Of a stretch of 20,052 nucleotides of DNA, positions 6,257 through 13,812 are shown one piece after another. Origin of the DNA: a virus; IMG/VR virus record IMGVR_UViG_3300025070_000323, positions 1-20,052 of that record; one strand, written 5' to 3'. Numbering within the stretch: the stretch's first letter is position 1; each line of letters opens with the position of its first letter. Position numbers and translations under genes: made by a program. The notes under the pieces were generated by a model that was given only the letters and a program-made list of their open reading frames with translations, had not been told where the DNA came from and did not search any database.

Positions 6257-6565
6257 TGTTGGGTTTAGTACGGGTTATTAACAGACAAAATTAAATAAAA
6301 TGGAGACAAAAAAAACATACAAATACAAAGTAAAAGAAACAGGTAATGAATTTGAAGCAGTTTTAGTTAAAGGTAAAGATAGATGTTATTTGTATTTAGA
6401 CAAAAATCAAAAAAAACCTATTGCTTCTTGGGATTTAGAAATGTACGATGATTTTAATTTTTACTACATATTAGAGCCTTTTACAAATCCAGACAAAATT
6501 ACAGAGCCAACAAAAGAGGATATACTTGATTATTTGAAAATTACAGTTTAGCATTAAACCCAACA
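6257..6565. repeat. inverted repeat flanking the 6300 gene (cassette A)
   Basis: Left arm TGTTGGGTTTA (6257-6267) is the exact complement of right arm TAAACCCAACA (6555-6565). The left arm lies in the leader and the right arm begins four bases after the stop codon. The arms enclose a single gene. Confidence 0.75.
6300..6551 (+). CDS. cassette A gene: small unknown soluble protein
   Basis: 83 residues. It is lysine-rich with alternating aromatic beta-like stretches (KKTYKYKVKETGNEFEAVLVKG, RCYLYLDKN, YDDFNFYYILEPF) and an acidic end (EPTKEDILDYLKI). No cysteine motif or membrane segment is present, and no family is recognised. The gene stands alone: it has its own promoter at 6183-6212, an ACGG-TTATTAAC leader resembling that of other cassette genes, flanking inverted repeats, and two hairpins after the stop. 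It looks like an exchangeable accessory gene placed between the replication and packaging modules. Confidence 0.65.
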   Translation: METKKTYKYKVKETGNEFEAVLVKGKDRCYLYLDKNQKKPIASWDLEMYDDFNFYYILEPFTNPDKITEPTKEDILDYLKITV

Positions 6566-6570
6566 CTAAG

Positions 6571-6597
6571 ATAAAAACACGTTTTAATGTGTTTTAT
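6571..6597 (+). repeat. CGTTTTAATG-loop hairpin 2
   Basis: AAAACAC (6574-6580) pairs with GTGTTTT (6589-6595), loop GTTTTAAT at 6581-6588; outer bases AT/AT may extend it past a bulge. It is preceded by ACACTAAGATA, also found before the hairpin at 14915. Confidence 0.8.
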
Positions 6598-6601
6598 TAA
6601 C

Positions 6602-6636
6602 TGTTGCATCACGTTTTAATGTGGGGTTTAGTTTTT
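6602..6636 (+). terminator. CGTTTTAATG-loop hairpin 3 and possible terminator
   Basis: CTGTTGC, then CAC-GTTTTAAT-GTG (loop 6613-6620) with a weak stem, then GGGGTTTAG and six T. GGGTTTA (6624-6630) can also pair with TAAACCC (6555-6561), which would fold the whole trailer. The equivalent element at 14951 is a strong terminator. Confidence 0.5.
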
Positions 6637-6673
6637 TAATTTTTAATTAAATTCTTATGTATTTATATTTTTT

Positions 6674-6681
6674 TAACTTTG
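6674..6681 (+). promoter_or_regulatory. promoter of the packaging/head genes
   Basis: TAACTTTG is an exact TAnnTTTG element only four bases before ATG 6686. With a start site about 5-7 bases downstream, the mRNA would have almost no leader. No clear upstream TTTG is visible at the usual distance. Confidence 0.6.
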
Positions 6682-6685
6682 CGTT

Positions 6686-7060
6686 ATGGCAACAAAAACC
6701 GACATATTAAAAAATAATCTTTTAGACGCATTAGAAAAATCACTTGGAGTAGTCACAAGTGCTTGTAAAATAGTTAAATGTAATAGATCAACCTTTTATA
6801 AGTATTACAACAATGACCAGGATTTTAAAGCGTCTGTTGATGAATTGCAAAACTTAACTTTAGACTTTGCTGAAACGCAACTGCATAAGCAAATACAAGA
6901 CGGAAACACAACTGCAACAATATTCTATTTAAAAACCAAAGGCAAAAAACGTGGTTATGTAGAACGTAAAGAGGTAGAGATGACCGCAGAGGTTAGCACG
7001 AGCAAATTATCAAACGAAGCAAGAAAAAAAATTGACGACATTCTAAACGATGAATATTAA
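6686..7060 (+). CDS. terS: terminase small subunit
   Basis: 124 residues. The N-terminal helix-turn-helix (NNLLDALEKSLGVVTSACKIVKCNRSTFYKYYNNDQDFKASVDE) matches the DNA-recognition region of small terminases. It is followed by LDFAETQLHKQIQDGNTTATIFYLKTKGKKRGYVERKEVE, a common small-terminase oligomerisation segment. It would bind the packaging site and regulate the large subunit. It overlaps the large-subunit start by 11 bases. The start is fixed by the promoter directly in front. Assignment rests on motifs plus position next to the large terminase. Confidence 0.88.
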   Translation: MATKTDILKNNLLDALEKSLGVVTSACKIVKCNRSTFYKYYNNDQDFKASVDELQNLTLDFAETQLHKQIQDGNTTATIFYLKTKGKKRGYVERKEVEMTAEVSTSKLSNEARKKIDDILNDEY

Positions 7061-8405
7061 CGAAATAATTAAACAAAAATGTGAGGATTCGCTTTTGTTT
7101 TTTACTCGTTATATTTTCAAAGAGAATACCGGAAATAAATTCGAAGTAGCAGAGTTTCATAAAACATTAGCCAACACATTACATAAAGTACATAACGGCG
7201 AAATAAAGCGCCTTATAATTAATATACCTCCAAGGTATGGTAAAACTGAAATAGCCGTTAAAATGTTTATTGCCTGGACACTTGCTAAAAATCCAATGGC
7301 AAAGTTTATTCATTTATCTTATTCTGATTCGTTGGCGCTTGATAATAGCTCAATGACAAAAGAATATATTAATTCAGACGCTTACCAAAGTATTTGGAAT
7401 TTACAACTTAAAAAGGATTCACAATCACAAAAAAAATGGTACACAACGCAAGGCGGTGGAGTTTATGCAACATCTTCAGGGGGTGCAATTACGGGTTTTG
7501 GTGCGGGTACTGGTGGAGCAATTATAATTGATGATCCATTGAAACCTGATGACGCTTTGTCTGATGTTAGGCGGTCGTTTATAAACAATCGATACAATAC
7601 AACTATTCGGTCAAGGGTTAATGATAGAGACGTTCCTATTATTGTTATTATGCAAAGACTACACGAGGAAGATTTGAGCGGTTATTTATTAGATGGCGGT
7701 AGTGGAGAGCAATGGCATCATTTAAAGTTATCAGCATTAGATGACGATAACAAAGCGTTATGGCCCGAAAAACATTCTTTTGAGGAACTTGAAGCAATAC
7801 GCCAAGCCGATAGATATACTTTTAGTGGTCAGTATTTACAAATCCCGTCGCCTCCTGAAGGTGGAGAGTGGCGAAAAGATTGGTTTAATATTATACACAG
7901 AGCCGAGTTACCGAGCGATATATCTTTTGAAATGTACATTGATGGCGCTTATACCAAAGACACAAGAAACGATCCGACGGGAATACAAATAAGCGGTAAA
8001 AGTGGCGACAATCTTTACATATTTAAAAGCATTGACAAGTACTTGGAAATGCCTGAACTAAAAAACTTTGTTACTTCTTTTGTGCAATCTTGTGGCGTTC
8101 CAATATCGCAAATATTAGTCGAGCCTAAAGCATCCGGAAAATCGCTTGTGCAGCTACTAAGGCGTGAAACTAGATACAATGTATCAGAAATAAAAACAAA
8201 CTTTGTCAGGTACTCTAAAATCGAACGTGCGAGAGCATCCTCGCCATTTATTGAAGGCGGTAGAGTTTTTCTAGTTAAAGATAATTGGAATGATGCGTTT
8301 TTACAACAAGTTAGCACGTTTCCAAACGCTAAACACGATGAGCATATTGACGTAACATCATACGCTATTGAAAGGAATTTAATTAACAACTTTTTTGTAG
8401 TTTAA
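7050..8405 (+). CDS. terL: terminase large subunit
   Basis: 451 residues, normal length. The N-terminal packaging ATPase has LIINIPPRYGKTE (Walker A-like, K65), a HLSYSDSLALDNS segment at about 88-100, and GGAIIIDDPLKPDDA with Walker B D161/D162. MQRLHEEDLSGYLL (201-214) follows, as in the Terminase_6 type. The C-terminal RNase H-like nuclease domain shows FEMYIDGAYTKDT (D298) and DEHIDVTSYA (D430, D434) as metal-ligand candidates. It cuts concatemers and pumps DNA into proheads. The small-subunit gene overlaps upstream and the portal gene follows after a promoter-like sequence. Confidence 0.96.
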   Translation: MNINEIIKQKCEDSLLFFTRYIFKENTGNKFEVAEFHKTLANTLHKVHNGEIKRLIINIPPRYGKTEIAVKMFIAWTLAKNPMAKFIHLSYSDSLALDNSSMTKEYINSDAYQSIWNLQLKKDSQSQKKWYTTQGGGVYATSSGGAITGFGAGTGGAIIIDDPLKPDDALSDVRRSFINNRYNTTIRSRVNDRDVPIIVIMQRLHEEDLSGYLLDGGSGEQWHHLKLSALDDDNKALWPEKHSFEELEAIRQADRYTFSGQYLQIPSPPEGGEWRKDWFNIIHRAELPSDISFEMYIDGAYTKDTRNDPTGIQISGKSGDNLYIFKSIDKYLEMPELKNFVTSFVQSCGVPISQILVEPKASGKSLVQLLRRETRYNVSEIKTNFVRYSKIERARASSPFIEGGRVFLVKDNWNDAFLQQVSTFPNAKHDEHIDVTSYAIERNLINNFFVV

Positions 8406-8423
8406 AAACAATTTTAAATTTTG

Positions 8424-8431
8424 TATTTTTA
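8424..8431 (+). promoter_or_regulatory. promoter-like TATTTTTAC before portal
   Basis: TATTTTTAC is 25 bases before ATG 8457. The TATnTTTAC form recurs before the protease (11028), nuclease (14986) and 15443 genes, differing from TAnnTTTG at the last base. Confidence 0.45.
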
Positions 8432-8456
8432 CGAAAATTTTATATTACTTTAAAAT

Positions 8457-10184
8457 ATGGCATCTTTCCTTGACAGATTTAAATTTTCAAAAAAAAATCA
8501 AAACACAAACGAACAATATAACAGAGCCATTTATAACTGGCTAGGTAATTCTGTTCATTGGAATAAAGAAAATGATGATTCTTATATTACGCAAGGGTAT
8601 CAAAAAAACGCAACAATATACTCTTTGATAAATTTAATTACAAAGGCGGCAACAACAATTCCGTTTCAAATTTATGAAAAGACAAATGAAAACGATTATA
8701 AAAGATATAAGGCTTTAACTTCGGGAATGATGGATGCAGCGTCTATACAAAAGGCGTCTTTATTGCAAAAAAACGCATTGGTTGAGTTACAAGATACTGA
8801 ATTACATAAAATATTAGAGCGCCCAAATCCGGCACAATCTTACAACGCCTGGATAACTGAATTGATTGCTTTTGGTAAATTAACCGGGAATAGATACATT
8901 TACGGAATTGGCCCTGATACTGGAGCAAATGTTGGCAAATTTACTGAGTTGTATGTTATGCCTTCGCAAGTGATGGAGATTATATCAAATGGTATAATGG
9001 AGCCAGTATCTAAATATAAATTAGAATATAACGGAACAAAATTTATTGACGCATCTGAAATCTGCCACATTAAAGACTTCAATCCTTACTATGATGGTAC
9101 TGGATCACATTTGTACGGACAATCGCCATTGAGAGCGGGTTTGCGTTCTTTAACAACCAATAACGAAGCGGTACAAACGGGAGTAAAATATTTACAAAAC
9201 CAAACTGCAAGAGGTTTATTAACTTCTGAGATGGGCGATATTAACGAGGTACAAGCGCAACAATTAAAAGATAAATTTAAACGTCAGCACCAAGGATCGG
9301 ACAATGCCGGAGATATTATAATAACTCCAAATAAAATGTCTTGGGTTAATTTTGGACTAAATGCGTCTGATATTTCTTTGATAGCACAATACAACGCCTC
9401 AGTAAAAGATTTATGTAATATTTACAATGTACCGGTGCAATTACTAAACAATACTGATTCATCTTCATATAACAATATGAAAGAGTTTAAAAAGGCATTG
9501 TATCAAAACGCAGTTATCCCGGAACTTATTAAAATTAAAGACGAATTAAATAGATGGTTAGCGCCTAAATATGGCGACAAACTTTGTATTGAGTTTGATT
9601 TTTCTGTAATTCCTGAAATGCAAGAGGAAACTGAAAAGGTGGTTGATCAACTATCTAAAGCGTGGTGGATTACGCCAAATGAAAAGCGTTCTGCAATGAA
9701 TTACGGAAAAGATGAGGATAATACTCAATTAGACGATTATTTTATTCCGGCTAATTTAATTCCAACAAATCCAAGCGATATTGATTTACCTATTGAGTCA
9801 ATAGATGTAGACGTAAACAAGTTTTTAAGTCAAAAAAAAAACGAAATAATTAAGGCCGAAACGTATAATAATTATCCTCAATCTGCAACTAACAACGCCA
9901 AAAGGATGATTGAATGGCGAGAAAAATATGGTCGTGATGTTGTTACTGCCGGAACTGAGGTTGGTTGGCGTAGAGCATCGCAACTTGCAAACAGAGAAAA
10001 CATTTCATTGGATGTTGTTAAAAGAATGGCGCAATTTAATCGCCACAGAGATAACGCAAAGATAGATCCTAAATATAAGGGAGAGCCTTGGAAGGACAAC
10101 GGCTACGTTGCCTGGAACTTATGGGGTGGAACTGCCGGGGTTGATTGGGCAATTAGAGAAGTAAACAAATTAAAAGACGACTAA
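8457..10184 (+). CDS. portal protein with extra C-terminal domain
   Basis: 575 residues, longer than the ~400-450 of HK97-type portals. The portal part covers about 1-440: NATIYSLINLITKAATTIPFQIYEK, HKILERPNPAQSYNAWITELIAFGKLTGNRYIY, YYDGTGSHLYGQSPLRAG, then a Pro-Val-Gln-Leu-Leu-Asn segment and EFDFSVIPEMQEETEKV. It forms the dodecameric DNA gate. Residues ~476-570 form a separate domain with VGWRRASQLANRENIS, VKRMAQFNRHR, and EPWKDNGYVAWNLWGG followed by GVDWA, a conserved pattern I associate with phage head-region proteins of unknown function. It is followed immediately by the MuF-like gene. Confidence 0.92.
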   Translation: MASFLDRFKFSKKNQNTNEQYNRAIYNWLGNSVHWNKENDDSYITQGYQKNATIYSLINLITKAATTIPFQIYEKTNENDYKRYKALTSGMMDAASIQKASLLQKNALVELQDTELHKILERPNPAQSYNAWITELIAFGKLTGNRYIYGIGPDTGANVGKFTELYVMPSQVMEIISNGIMEPVSKYKLEYNGTKFIDASEICHIKDFNPYYDGTGSHLYGQSPLRAGLRSLTTNNEAVQTGVKYLQNQTARGLLTSEMGDINEVQAQQLKDKFKRQHQGSDNAGDIIITPNKMSWVNFGLNASDISLIAQYNASVKDLCNIYNVPVQLLNNTDSSSYNNMKEFKKALYQNAVIPELIKIKDELNRWLAPKYGDKLCIEFDFSVIPEMQEETEKVVDQLSKAWWITPNEKRSAMNYGKDEDNTQLDDYFIPANLIPTNPSDIDLPIESIDVDVNKFLSQKKNEIIKAETYNNYPQSATNNAKRMIEWREKYGRDVVTAGTEVGWRRASQLANRENISLDVVKRMAQFNRHRDNAKIDPKYKGEPWKDNGYVAWNLWGGTAGVDWAIREVNKLKDD

Positions 10185-11021
10185 TTGAGGTTAGACAAAG
10201 ATAAATGGCAAAAGGCTTTTGAAAAGGAATTAGACAAGGCCGAAAAAAGGCAATCCTCTAAAGTAAGGCGATACTATAAAAACCAATACTATAAAGGAAC
10301 AGAATCTTTTTTGTCTAGTGGCCAAACATCTTTTCAACTTTTATTTAGTACAAGCGAATTACTTAAAATTTATCGTGATTTATATTCTGATATTGGTTTA
10401 CAATTTGCTAAATGGTATGCAAGAAATTTTGATAAATACATAAAAAAGGGAGTTAATCCGAATCAATACGTTGATGAATGGCAAAATTCTTTTGCGTCTT
10501 ATGGCTCTGCCGTAGGTGCTGAAAGGGTTACTTTAGTAAGTGGAACGGCAAAGGCAACACTTGTAAAAGTTACGCAAAATTTAATGACTGATTTAGACTT
10601 TCAAAATTTAGGTATTGCCGAAAAGACTAGGATTTTAAGAAGCCAATTCAATAAGTATTCGGCGTTTCAAGCGGAGCGATTAGTTAGAACAGAGGCGACA
10701 AGTGCTGCAAACTTTGCAACTTTAAAATCTGCAAACACAATATTTCCGGCGGAAGATTTACAAAAAGAATGGATTTCTGCGACAGACGAAAGAACAAGGC
10801 CAACACATAGGGCCGTAAATGGTGTTGTTGTAAATCAAACTGATTTTTTTACTGTTGGCGATAGCTTAATGATGTACCCTGGCGATCCTAGAGGATCGGC
10901 TAAAGAAGTAATTAATTGTCGTTGTTCAATCGCCTATTTTCCTAAAGAAACCGCACAAGCGACCGGAGAAATTACTGACATTGGTTTTGGCGTTTCATTT
11001 GGTACAAATCAAAAAATTTAA
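10185..11021 (+). CDS. MuF-like head morphogenesis protein
   Basis: 278 residues from TTG 10185, directly after the portal stop; no ATG is close. The N terminus is a basic helix (KWQKAFEKELDKAEKRQ). The C-terminal MuF domain shows ERLVRTEATSAANFATL, EWISATDERTRPTHRAVNG (D-x-RT-x-x-x-H) and PGDPRGSAKEVINCRC. Family members sit between portal and capsid and act as minor head or scaffolding-associated proteins, sometimes carrying injected effector domains. Here nothing beyond the MuF domain is visible at the C terminus (IAYFPKETAQATG and a short tail). Confidence 0.9.
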   Translation: MRLDKDKWQKAFEKELDKAEKRQSSKVRRYYKNQYYKGTESFLSSGQTSFQLLFSTSELLKIYRDLYSDIGLQFAKWYARNFDKYIKKGVNPNQYVDEWQNSFASYGSAVGAERVTLVSGTAKATLVKVTQNLMTDLDFQNLGIAEKTRILRSQFNKYSAFQAERLVRTEATSAANFATLKSANTIFPAEDLQKEWISATDERTRPTHRAVNGVVVNQTDFFTVGDSLMMYPGDPRGSAKEVINCRCSIAYFPKETAQATGEITDIGFGVSFGTNQKI

Positions 11022-11027
11022 AAATCG

Positions 11028-11035
11028 TATATTTA
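11028..11035 (+). promoter_or_regulatory. promoter-like TATATTTAC before protease
   Basis: TATATTTAC starts 23 bases before ATG 11051, in the only gap of this part of the head cluster. It belongs to the same TATnTTTAC group as 8424, 14986 and 15419. Confidence 0.45.
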
Positions 11036-11050
11036 CAAAAATTTTTCTAT

Positions 11051-11740
11051 ATGAACACAATTCTTTATAAAGCGGCTCCAGTTGGAGAGTTAATTGATGC
11101 GGACGAAAAAGCCGGAATCATAAAAGGTTACGGATCATTTTTTGGAAACAAAGATTCTGATTCTGATATAATTATGAAAGGCGCTTACAAAAAGACAATC
11201 GCCGAGAATGGCTCTAGGGTTAAATATTTATATCAACACGATATGAATCAGCCAATCGGTAAAATGACCGAACTTTATGAGGATGACAAAGGTTTAGTTT
11301 TTGTTGCAGAGATTGCTAAAACGCAACTAGGAAAAGATGTTGTTGAACTAATGAAAAGCGGAGTAATAACCGAAAATAGTGTCGGTATATTACCAATCCA
11401 AAAGCAAAACAAGGGAGATTATAGGGAAATCAACGAGGTTAAACTATATGAAATTAGCGCCGTTACATTGGCAGCTAATGACCAAGCTAAAATATTAGAT
11501 GTAAAAGGAAACGTCGATTTAGAAAAAGTTTCTAAGCGATACGATAGCCTTTCTAAACTATTGCGCAAAGGCGACATTTCAGACGAAATGGGTTACGCTA
11601 TTGAGGCAGAAGTATTAAAATTAAAATCATTATTTATTGAGTTCACGAAGCCGACAGAAATTATCACTTCGCCGAATGTTGAAGTAAAAAGCAATGATTC
11701 CGAAGTGTATAATTATTTATTAAATTCATTAAATTCATAA
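11051..11740 (+). CDS. HK97-type prohead protease
   Basis: 229 residues. The S78 peptidase pattern is clear: GIIKGYGSFFGNKDSDSDIIMKGAY, catalytic-type His63 in YLYQHDMNQPIGK, and Ser110 in GVITENSVG, then VKLYEISAVTLAAND. It processes the capsid precursor during maturation. The C-terminal ~60 residues (RYDSLSKLLRKGD... VEVKSN) are helical and polar, with possible self-cleavage. Three bases separate its stop from the capsid gene, so protease and capsid are co-expressed. Confidence 0.94.
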   Translation: MNTILYKAAPVGELIDADEKAGIIKGYGSFFGNKDSDSDIIMKGAYKKTIAENGSRVKYLYQHDMNQPIGKMTELYEDDKGLVFVAEIAKTQLGKDVVELMKSGVITENSVGILPIQKQNKGDYREINEVKLYEISAVTLAANDQAKILDVKGNVDLEKVSKRYDSLSKLLRKGDISDEMGYAIEAEVLKLKSLFIEFTKPTEIITSPNVEVKSNDSEVYNYLLNSLNS

Positions 11741-11743
11741 AAA

Positions 11744-12937
11744 ATGAACGAAGAACTAAAAGGTCAATTAGACGGAATAAGCAAGTCTATTGACGCAAAG
11801 ATTGAAAAATCTAATTCAGACGTTGTAAACAATGTCGTAGAAAAAGCTAACGAGATTGTAAAATCAGAAGTTAGCGGAATGGCTACTAAATTAAACGAGC
11901 GTTTAGACGCTATGGAAGTAGCAAACAAAAAACAATTCAATAGCCAAAAGAAAGTAACTTTTAAAAGTGCTTTACAAGAGGCGTTGGATAATGGAGCGGT
12001 AGAAGGAATTGCAAAAGGTAATTCTAGAAGCGCATCATTTGAATTAAAAGCAGATATGACTATTGGCGCTGATTTTACTGGAGAGGTAATTCCGGCGGAC
12101 AGAGTACCAGGTTATAAATTTGATCCTACAAGACCAGTCCACGTAAGACAATTACTTGCTACCGGATCAACTCAATCTGATGTTGTAAGATATGTAAAAG
12201 AATCAGGATATTCTAATGGCGCTGCTGCAACTGCTGAAGGTGCAACTTTAGGACAGTCTGACTTTGATATGACTGCGGCTGATGCTAACGTAAGAAAAAT
12301 CGGAACTTACTTCCGTATTTCTGAGGAAATGTTAGCTGATACGCCACAATTAACGTCGTACCTTTCTGCAAGAGCGCCTGAGAAACTTTTAGAGGTTGAA
12401 GATGCCCAAATATTAAACGGAAGTGGAAGCGGTGCTAATTTAAGCGGAATCATTACTGATGCGGCTGACTTTGATACTTCTGCGAGTGGTGCATTTTATC
12501 AGTCTGTTGAGTCTGCAAATGAGTTTGACGTTATCGTTGCTGCATTAAATCAATTATCATTATTGAATTATAGCGCTGACTGTATTATGTTAAATCCTAC
12601 TGACTTTAACAAAATCTTATTGTTAAAAGATTCAACTAACAAATACTTGAAAGACCAAGTTTATAACGGATTACAACCTTCTTTTTCAGGTGTTAAAGTA
12701 ATTCAAAATACTGCTATCGCTGCCGGAACTTTCTTAATTGGAAACTTTGGTGTTGGTACTCAGTTATGGGTTAGACAAGGTGTTAATGTTGAGTTCTTTA
12801 GAGAGGATGGAACTAACGTAAGAGATGGTTTTGTAACTGTTAGAGTAAGCGAAAGAGTTGCTTTAACTAACTACTTACCAAATGCGTTTGTTAATGGATC
12901 TTTTGCTACTGCAATCGCAGCTTTAGAGACTCCATAA
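11744..12937 (+). CDS. major capsid protein (HK97 fold)
   Basis: 397 residues. The N-terminal ~100 residues form a charged coiled-coil delta domain (LDGISKSIDAKIEKSNSDVV...KLNERLDAMEVANKKQFN), the usual internal scaffold removed by the protease. The capsid part begins near 110-125 (GADFTGEVIPADRVPG). It includes VRQLLATGSTQSDVVRYVKESG (E-loop region), EGATLGQSDFDMTAADANVRKIGTYFRISEEML, EDAQILNGSGSGANLSGI, and the C-terminal VNVEFFREDGTNVRDGFVTVRVSERVAL. An intrinsic terminator follows after about 20 bases. Confidence 0.95.
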   Translation: MNEELKGQLDGISKSIDAKIEKSNSDVVNNVVEKANEIVKSEVSGMATKLNERLDAMEVANKKQFNSQKKVTFKSALQEALDNGAVEGIAKGNSRSASFELKADMTIGADFTGEVIPADRVPGYKFDPTRPVHVRQLLATGSTQSDVVRYVKESGYSNGAAATAEGATLGQSDFDMTAADANVRKIGTYFRISEEMLADTPQLTSYLSARAPEKLLEVEDAQILNGSGSGANLSGIITDAADFDTSASGAFYQSVESANEFDVIVAALNQLSLLNYSADCIMLNPTDFNKILLLKDSTNKYLKDQVYNGLQPSFSGVKVIQNTAIAAGTFLIGNFGVGTQLWVRQGVNVEFFREDGTNVRDGFVTVRVSERVALTNYLPNAFVNGSFATAIAALETP

Positions 12938-12957
12938 TAACTAAAATAATATATTTT

Positions 12958-12991
12958 AAAGGGCCTAGATTAATTTCTAGGTCTTTTTTTT
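12958..12991 (+). terminator. intrinsic terminator after the capsid gene
   Basis: AAAGGGCCTAGA pairs with TCTAGGTCTTT around loop TTAATT (one bulged G), followed by eight T. It closes the packaging/head operon and marks the left edge of the accessory block. Confidence 0.88.
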
Positions 12992-13034
12992 GCGTTAAAA
13001 ACTAAAAATATTTTTTTAATTAAATAATTTTTTT

Positions 13035-13042
13035 TAATTTAG
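13035..13042 (+). promoter_or_regulatory. promoter-like TAATTTAGC of the accessory block
   Basis: TAATTTAGC begins 26 bases before ATG 13061 and repeats the motif at 2194 and 6073. It lies after the capsid terminator in strongly A+T-rich DNA, so it would give the accessory genes their own transcription. Confidence 0.5.
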
Positions 13043-13060
13043 CCAAACAAAACAAATATT

Positions 13061-13351
13061 ATGAAACCTAAATTACAACTTCCAAATTACACAAAGCAAG
13101 ATAAAGAAAATTCAAGAAGAATGAGTATTTTTAGAAAGTATGAGAAGCTAATGAAAGCTGCAAGAAGTGCTAAAGAAGATTATTTAGATTGTAAAGGTAA
13201 AAATACTTTTAATTTAGATGAGGAAAATAGAGGAGCTTTAGCTAGATTAATAGTAATATTTAAAGCAGATGCTTTAGAAAATTGGAATAATGCAGAAGCA
13301 TTGAGAAAGAAGTGTCCTTTTTTGAATGAAATGATTAGGTTAAAAAAATAA
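13061..13351 (+). CDS. small basic helical unknown protein
   Basis: 96 residues, almost all helical and rich in Lys/Arg/Glu (SRRMSIFRKYEKLMKAARSAKEDYLDC; NRGALARLIVIFKADALENWNNAEALRKKCPFLNEM). Two cysteines (in DCKGK and KKCPF) are too far apart for a plain zinc finger. There is no family that I recognise. It is the first gene behind the promoter-like motif at 13035 and is thus the head of the accessory operon. Confidence 0.65.
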   Translation: MKPKLQLPNYTKQDKENSRRMSIFRKYEKLMKAARSAKEDYLDCKGKNTFNLDEENRGALARLIVIFKADALENWNNAEALRKKCPFLNEMIRLKK

Positions 13352-13370
13352 CAATTTAAACAAAAACAAA

Positions 13371-13457
13371 ATGAAAAAACTACAAACATTAGTATTGATT
13401 TTAGCGCCTAGCTATTTCATCGTCAGATTATTAACCGGATTAATTTTTAACGTATAA
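13371..13457 (+). CDS. 28-residue hydrophobic peptide
   Basis: ATG 13371 follows an A-rich tract (AAACAAAAACAAA) and the frame ends in TAA overlapping the next start as TAATG at 13455-13459. The peptide MKKLQTLVLILAPSYFIVRL plus TGLIFNV has a basic N terminus and one hydrophobic span. It could be a tiny membrane protein or a leader that couples translation to the DUF3310 gene. Confidence 0.45.
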   Translation: MKKLQTLVLILAPSYFIVRLLTGLIFNV

Positions 13458-13675
13458 TGAGCAAGACACCAAAACACTACGACAATGGCGCCAACTATGA
13501 CGTTATAGATATTGCAAACGATTACAATTTGTCCTTTGCTAGAGGAAACGCCGTTAAATACATTGTAAGGGCGGGAGTAAAAAAACAAGACACAGAGATT
13601 GAGGATTTAGAAAAGGCGATTGTTTGCCTGGAGAGAGAAATTAATTACCTAGAAAAAAATAAGTTATGTGTATAG
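13457..13675 (+). CDS. DUF3310 family protein
   Basis: 72 residues spanning the whole short domain: HYDNGANYDVIDIANDYNLSFARGNAVKYIVRAG, then KKQDTEIEDLEKAIVCLEREINYLEK. This matches the DUF3310 pattern common in phages (Y-x-x-ID-x-x-x-x-x-x-L-x-x-x-x-G-N-x-x-KY-x-x-RAG-x-K, then DL-x-KA-x-x-YL). The biochemical role is not established; phage members often occur with nucleotide-metabolism or replication genes. Starts at TAATG behind the 28-residue peptide and overlaps the next small gene by 10 bases. Confidence 0.85.
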   Translation: MSKTPKHYDNGANYDVIDIANDYNLSFARGNAVKYIVRAGVKKQDTEIEDLEKAIVCLEREINYLEKNKLCV

Positions 13676-13803
13676 TTGATCACGAATTAAACGAGCATTT
13701 AGATTCTTTAGAGGAAAAGAGCGAATGTATGGAGTGCGGAGTCGATGTCCAACTTGGAAAACATTATTGTTGTTTTAGTTGTTTGAACGCATCTAATAGG
13801 TAA
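13666..13803 (+). CDS. 45-residue zinc-ribbon protein
   Basis: The frame starts at ATG 13666 inside the end of the DUF3310 gene and ends at TAA 13801-13803. It encodes an acidic N terminus (DHELNEHLDSLEEKSE) and two cysteine pairs, CMEC and CCFSC, 14 residues apart with GVDVQLGKHY between, the spacing of a small zinc ribbon. Such mini zinc ribbons are common in phages and may bind nucleic acid or RNA polymerase. Overlap and intact metal ligands argue that it is real; the function is unknown. Confidence 0.7.
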   Translation: MCIVDHELNEHLDSLEEKSECMECGVDVQLGKHYCCFSCLNASNR

Positions 13804-13812
13804 CGTGAAAGT

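Noticed and set aside
6213-6299. Riboswitch in the long leader of the 6300 gene
   Set aside because: The leader is explained by the hairpin, boundary, inverted-repeat arm and common leader motif; no known aptamer core is visible.
7741-7992. Second + strand frame inside the large terminase gene
   Set aside because: An out-of-frame shadow of conserved terminase sequence.
8015-8389. Long antisense frame (124 codons) opposite the terminase gene, and similar - strand frames elsewhere
   Set aside because: They mirror strong + strand genes, have no promoter or start context, and their translations lack any recognisable domain.
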